A stretch of DNA of 6,162 bases, from the NCBI GenBank assembly GCA_027296185.1, contig JAPUJL010000234.1, forward strand, positions 1 to 6,162, read 5' to 3'. Both the position numbers and the translations under genes were made by a program. Position 1 is the stretch's first letter. The number at the start of each line of letters is the position of its first letter. The stretch is from SAR324 cluster bacterium. GTDB taxonomy: Bacteria > SAR324 > JACQKK01. Shown here piece after piece: positions 4,313 through 6,162 of this stretch. The notes beneath the pieces are model-generated. The model saw only the letters and a list, made by a program, of their open reading frames with translations. It was not told the origin of the DNA and ran no database searches.

Positions 4313-6162
4313 ATGGCATTGAAATCCATGATCGGCGGTGCGAAGAACGGCGCGCCGCCGCCGCAGGCGGCCGCGCCGGCGCCGGCCAAGGGCTTGGGGT
4401 CGTTGCTGAAGCACGGGCTGGTGCTTTCCCCGCAGCGGGAGGCACACCTAAGGGAGGGGTTGGAAAAGGGACTGGCCTTCTACGACCGTTACAACGAATC
4501 CCGCCTGGAACTGGCCCTCGGCTCGTTCGACGAGGAGATGCGCCACGCCCTGTACGAAATCATCTACCTGATGCACGTCAACGACCCGTCGCTGGCCAAC
4601 TGGAGCTTCAAGGCCAAGAAGTGGGAGCAGACGCCCACCGGCCGCAAGGCGATCGAGTACGACGACACGGCCGACCTGTATGTCGAGGGCGCCCCCCACG
4701 GCGTCCAGGGGTTCGGGGCGCTTTCGGCGCAATTCCGCAGCGATTTCCAGGCCTATACCAACTCGGTGTTCAAGGGCCGGCGCGGCGGTGAGGACCCCAC
4801 CGGTCACCGGCCCATCGTCAGCCTGCACTGCATCGGCTCCATCGGTACCGTGGGCCACAAATCCGGCACCTCCGACCTGGATCTGCAAGTGGTCTACTCG
4901 CTGGAGCCGTTCACCTACGCCGCCACGGAGGGCACCGACGATCAGTTGCGCGATGCGCTGAAGCGGGAAGCCAGCGCGCTGATGAGGGAAATCTGCCAGA
5001 AGAAGAACATCACGCCGGCCCAGATGAAGGATCCCCGGGTGCTGAAGCTGGTGCAATCCGCCGCCGCCGCCGAGCGGGCGCGGCGCTACCCGAACCTGCA
5101 CAAGTACCTGATCGCCAAGCAGGGCGATTACATCGCGGACTTCCGGCAGAACCGGGGAGCCGAGCTGCGCATCCAATGCCTCCACGAGATCATCAACCTG
5201 ATGAAGCGCTATTCCAAGCTCCGGCAGGGGGGAGAGCTGGAGGCGATGGAGAAGCGGCTCAAGGAACGCATCCAGAGAATCCAGGATTACGTGGCGAAGA
5301 AGTTTCCCGGCGCCGAAGTGTACCTGTTCCCGATGTCCATCGACGACTACCGCCAGGGCCGGTACAGCTCGACCATCGAGTTCAAGGAATCCTCCGGCTC
5401 CGCCTACGAGTTGATCCTGAACCACGACACGCTGATGGCGGGCATTCAATTCACCCCCGTGGTGCCGACCCACTTCATCTTTCCCGCCGATGCCAATAAC
5501 AACTTCTCGGTGTTCTGGCGCCTCAACGATTACATCCGCTTCGAGGCGATCCAGCTCTACGACGGGATTCGCGACCGGCTGGTGAACCTGGGCTCGGCGC
5601 CCGACCTGAACGAGGAGTACGTCGCCAAGCACGTGGGTGCCGCGTATTGGGAGGCCTTCAAGGCCTCTTCCGGGAACCTGCCCAAGGCCACGCTGAACCT
5701 GTTGCGCTACGAGATGCTGCTGCACAAGCGGTACCTGAAGACCATCGTGCAACTCATCAAGGAGCCGAAATTCCTGGACGCCCTGGCGACCCCCAAACCC
5801 GAGGCCGCCAAGGGAATCGACCCGGCGGAATCGAAGAATGGATTCGAGGGGCTGCCGCCCTGGTCCATCCTGGAGATCGAGGAGCAATTCCCCAAGCTGC
5901 ACGAGGATCCCTGGTGGATACGCTACAAGGTGCTCAAGATCGCCTTCACGGAGCCGAACGGCGTGCCGGGATTGGAGGCCGAAGAGCGGAGCCGGATTTC
6001 CAAGATGCTGGATTTGGCCTTCGCCCTGCACGTGCGCATCTCGGACGTGTTCACCAAGCCCGGGGACCGGCGCACCTTCGAGGAGCACCGGGAGCAGGTG
6101 CTCCTCGAAATCCTCGCGCGGGCGTTCCCCAAGGATTCGGAGCAGCGCCAGCGGGTCGATCG
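4313..6162 (+). CDS. cyaA: Class I adenylate cyclase, divergent, with a large insertion; 3' end beyond window
   Basis: A partial gene: 616 residues are visible and the frame is still open at the right edge. Class I cyclases convert ATP to cAMP with a nucleotidyltransferase-fold catalytic domain at the N terminus. The catalytic signature is at residues 175-191 (GSIGTVGHKSG then TSDLDL), with D188 and D190 matching D114 and D116 of E. coli CyaA. Before it, residues 47-97 (YDRYNESRLELAL ... LMHVNDPSLANW) match the N-terminal helices of CyaA. After it, AEVYLFPMSIDDYRQG (334-349) matches EVSFFLIDENRFRHN, and LNEEYVAKHVGAAYWEAFKAS (432-452) with the following NLPKATLNLLRYEML matches the EEYFGASLWQLYKSI...KAVLKTLLLEAY segment. 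Between D190 and E335 there are about 145 residues where E. coli has about 33. The N terminus has an Ala/Pro-rich stretch (residues 13-25). The ATG follows an in-frame TAG at 4220-4222 but no clear ribosome binding site precedes it; an in-frame TTG at 4295 and a Met at residue 6 are alternatives. Confidence 0.88.
   Translation, partial: MALKSMIGGAKNGAPPPQAAAPAPAKGLGSLLKHGLVLSPQREAHLREGLEKGLAFYDRYNESRLELALGSFDEEMRHALYEIIYLMHVNDPSLANWSFKAKKWEQTPTGRKAIEYDDTADLYVEGAPHGVQGFGALSAQFRSDFQAYTNSVFKGRRGGEDPTGHRPIVSLHCIGSIGTVGHKSGTSDLDLQVVYSLEPFTYAATEGTDDQLRDALKREASALMREICQKKNITPAQMKDPRVLKLVQSAAAAERARRYPNLHKYLIAKQGDYIADFRQNRGAELRIQCLHEIINLMKRYSKLRQGGELEAMEKRLKERIQRIQDYVAKKFPGAEVYLFPMSIDDYRQGRYSSTIEFKESSGSAYELILNHDTLMAGIQFTPVVPTHFIFPADANNNFSVFWRLNDYIRFEAIQLYDGIRDRLVNLGSAPDLNEEYVAKHVGAAYWEAFKASSGNLPKATLNLLRYEMLLHKRYLKTIVQLIKEPKFLDALATPKPEAAKGIDPAESKNGFEGLPPWSILEIEEQFPKLHEDPWWIRYKVLKIAFTEPNGVPGLEAEERSRISKMLDLAFALHVRISDVFTKPGDRRTFEEHREQVLLEILARAFPKDSEQRQRVD

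Noticed and set aside
3949..4322. Overlapping open frames on both strands in the gap before the adenylate cyclase
   Set aside because: The translations are Arg/Pro/Gly-rich without motifs, and the gap is best read as a divergent regulatory region.
4448..6088. A 546-codon minus-strand open frame opposite the adenylate cyclase
   Set aside because: It is antisense to the cyclase, and its Leu/Gly/Val/His-rich translation has no recognisable domain. It is explained by codon bias of the real gene.

Overview
The window is GC-rich chromosomal sequence that looks bacterial. A class I (enterobacterial-type) adenylate cyclase and a SutA-like small protein both point towards a gammaproteobacterium or a related proteobacterial lineage. 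The cyclase is divergent enough that this placement is tentative. I see no rRNA, tRNA, CRISPR array, insertion sequence or phage gene. Codon use is strongly GC-biased in every gene called.

Layout, left to right. Positions 1-272 hold no convincing gene; about 160-272 is an AT-rich island that probably carries the promoter of the next gene. A 71-aa protein at 273-488 (+) carries a motif like the RNA-polymerase-binding helix region of SutA, and its stop codon lies inside a hairpin. A convergent intergenic gap follows, holding two imperfect 84-bp direct repeats (583-666 and 680-763). Each repeat is bounded by inverted sequences, like a REP-type element. A family III (CaiB/BaiF) CoA-transferase is at 778-1965 (-). 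After a 284-bp divergent gap, an RNase Z-like metallo-beta-lactamase-fold hydrolase is at 2250-3122 (+). Convergent to it is a two-gene minus-strand unit: an AhpD-like carboxymuconolactone decarboxylase family protein (3549-3947, upstream) and a RidA-family protein (3159-3506, downstream). A 365-bp divergent gap separates these from a class I adenylate cyclase at 4313-6162 (+), which runs off the right edge.

How they may work together. The genes do not form one pathway. The only probable operon is the AhpD-like/RidA pair, whose families suggest handling of reactive metabolites or peroxide. The adenylate cyclase would make cAMP for global carbon or energy control, and the SutA-like protein could adjust transcription at slow growth. 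These two are unlinked regulators in the same neighbourhood.

The points most worth following are the helical insertion of roughly 110 residues inside the cyclase catalytic domain, the basic SutA-like protein, and the paired palindromic repeats. No clearly new multi-gene system is visible.
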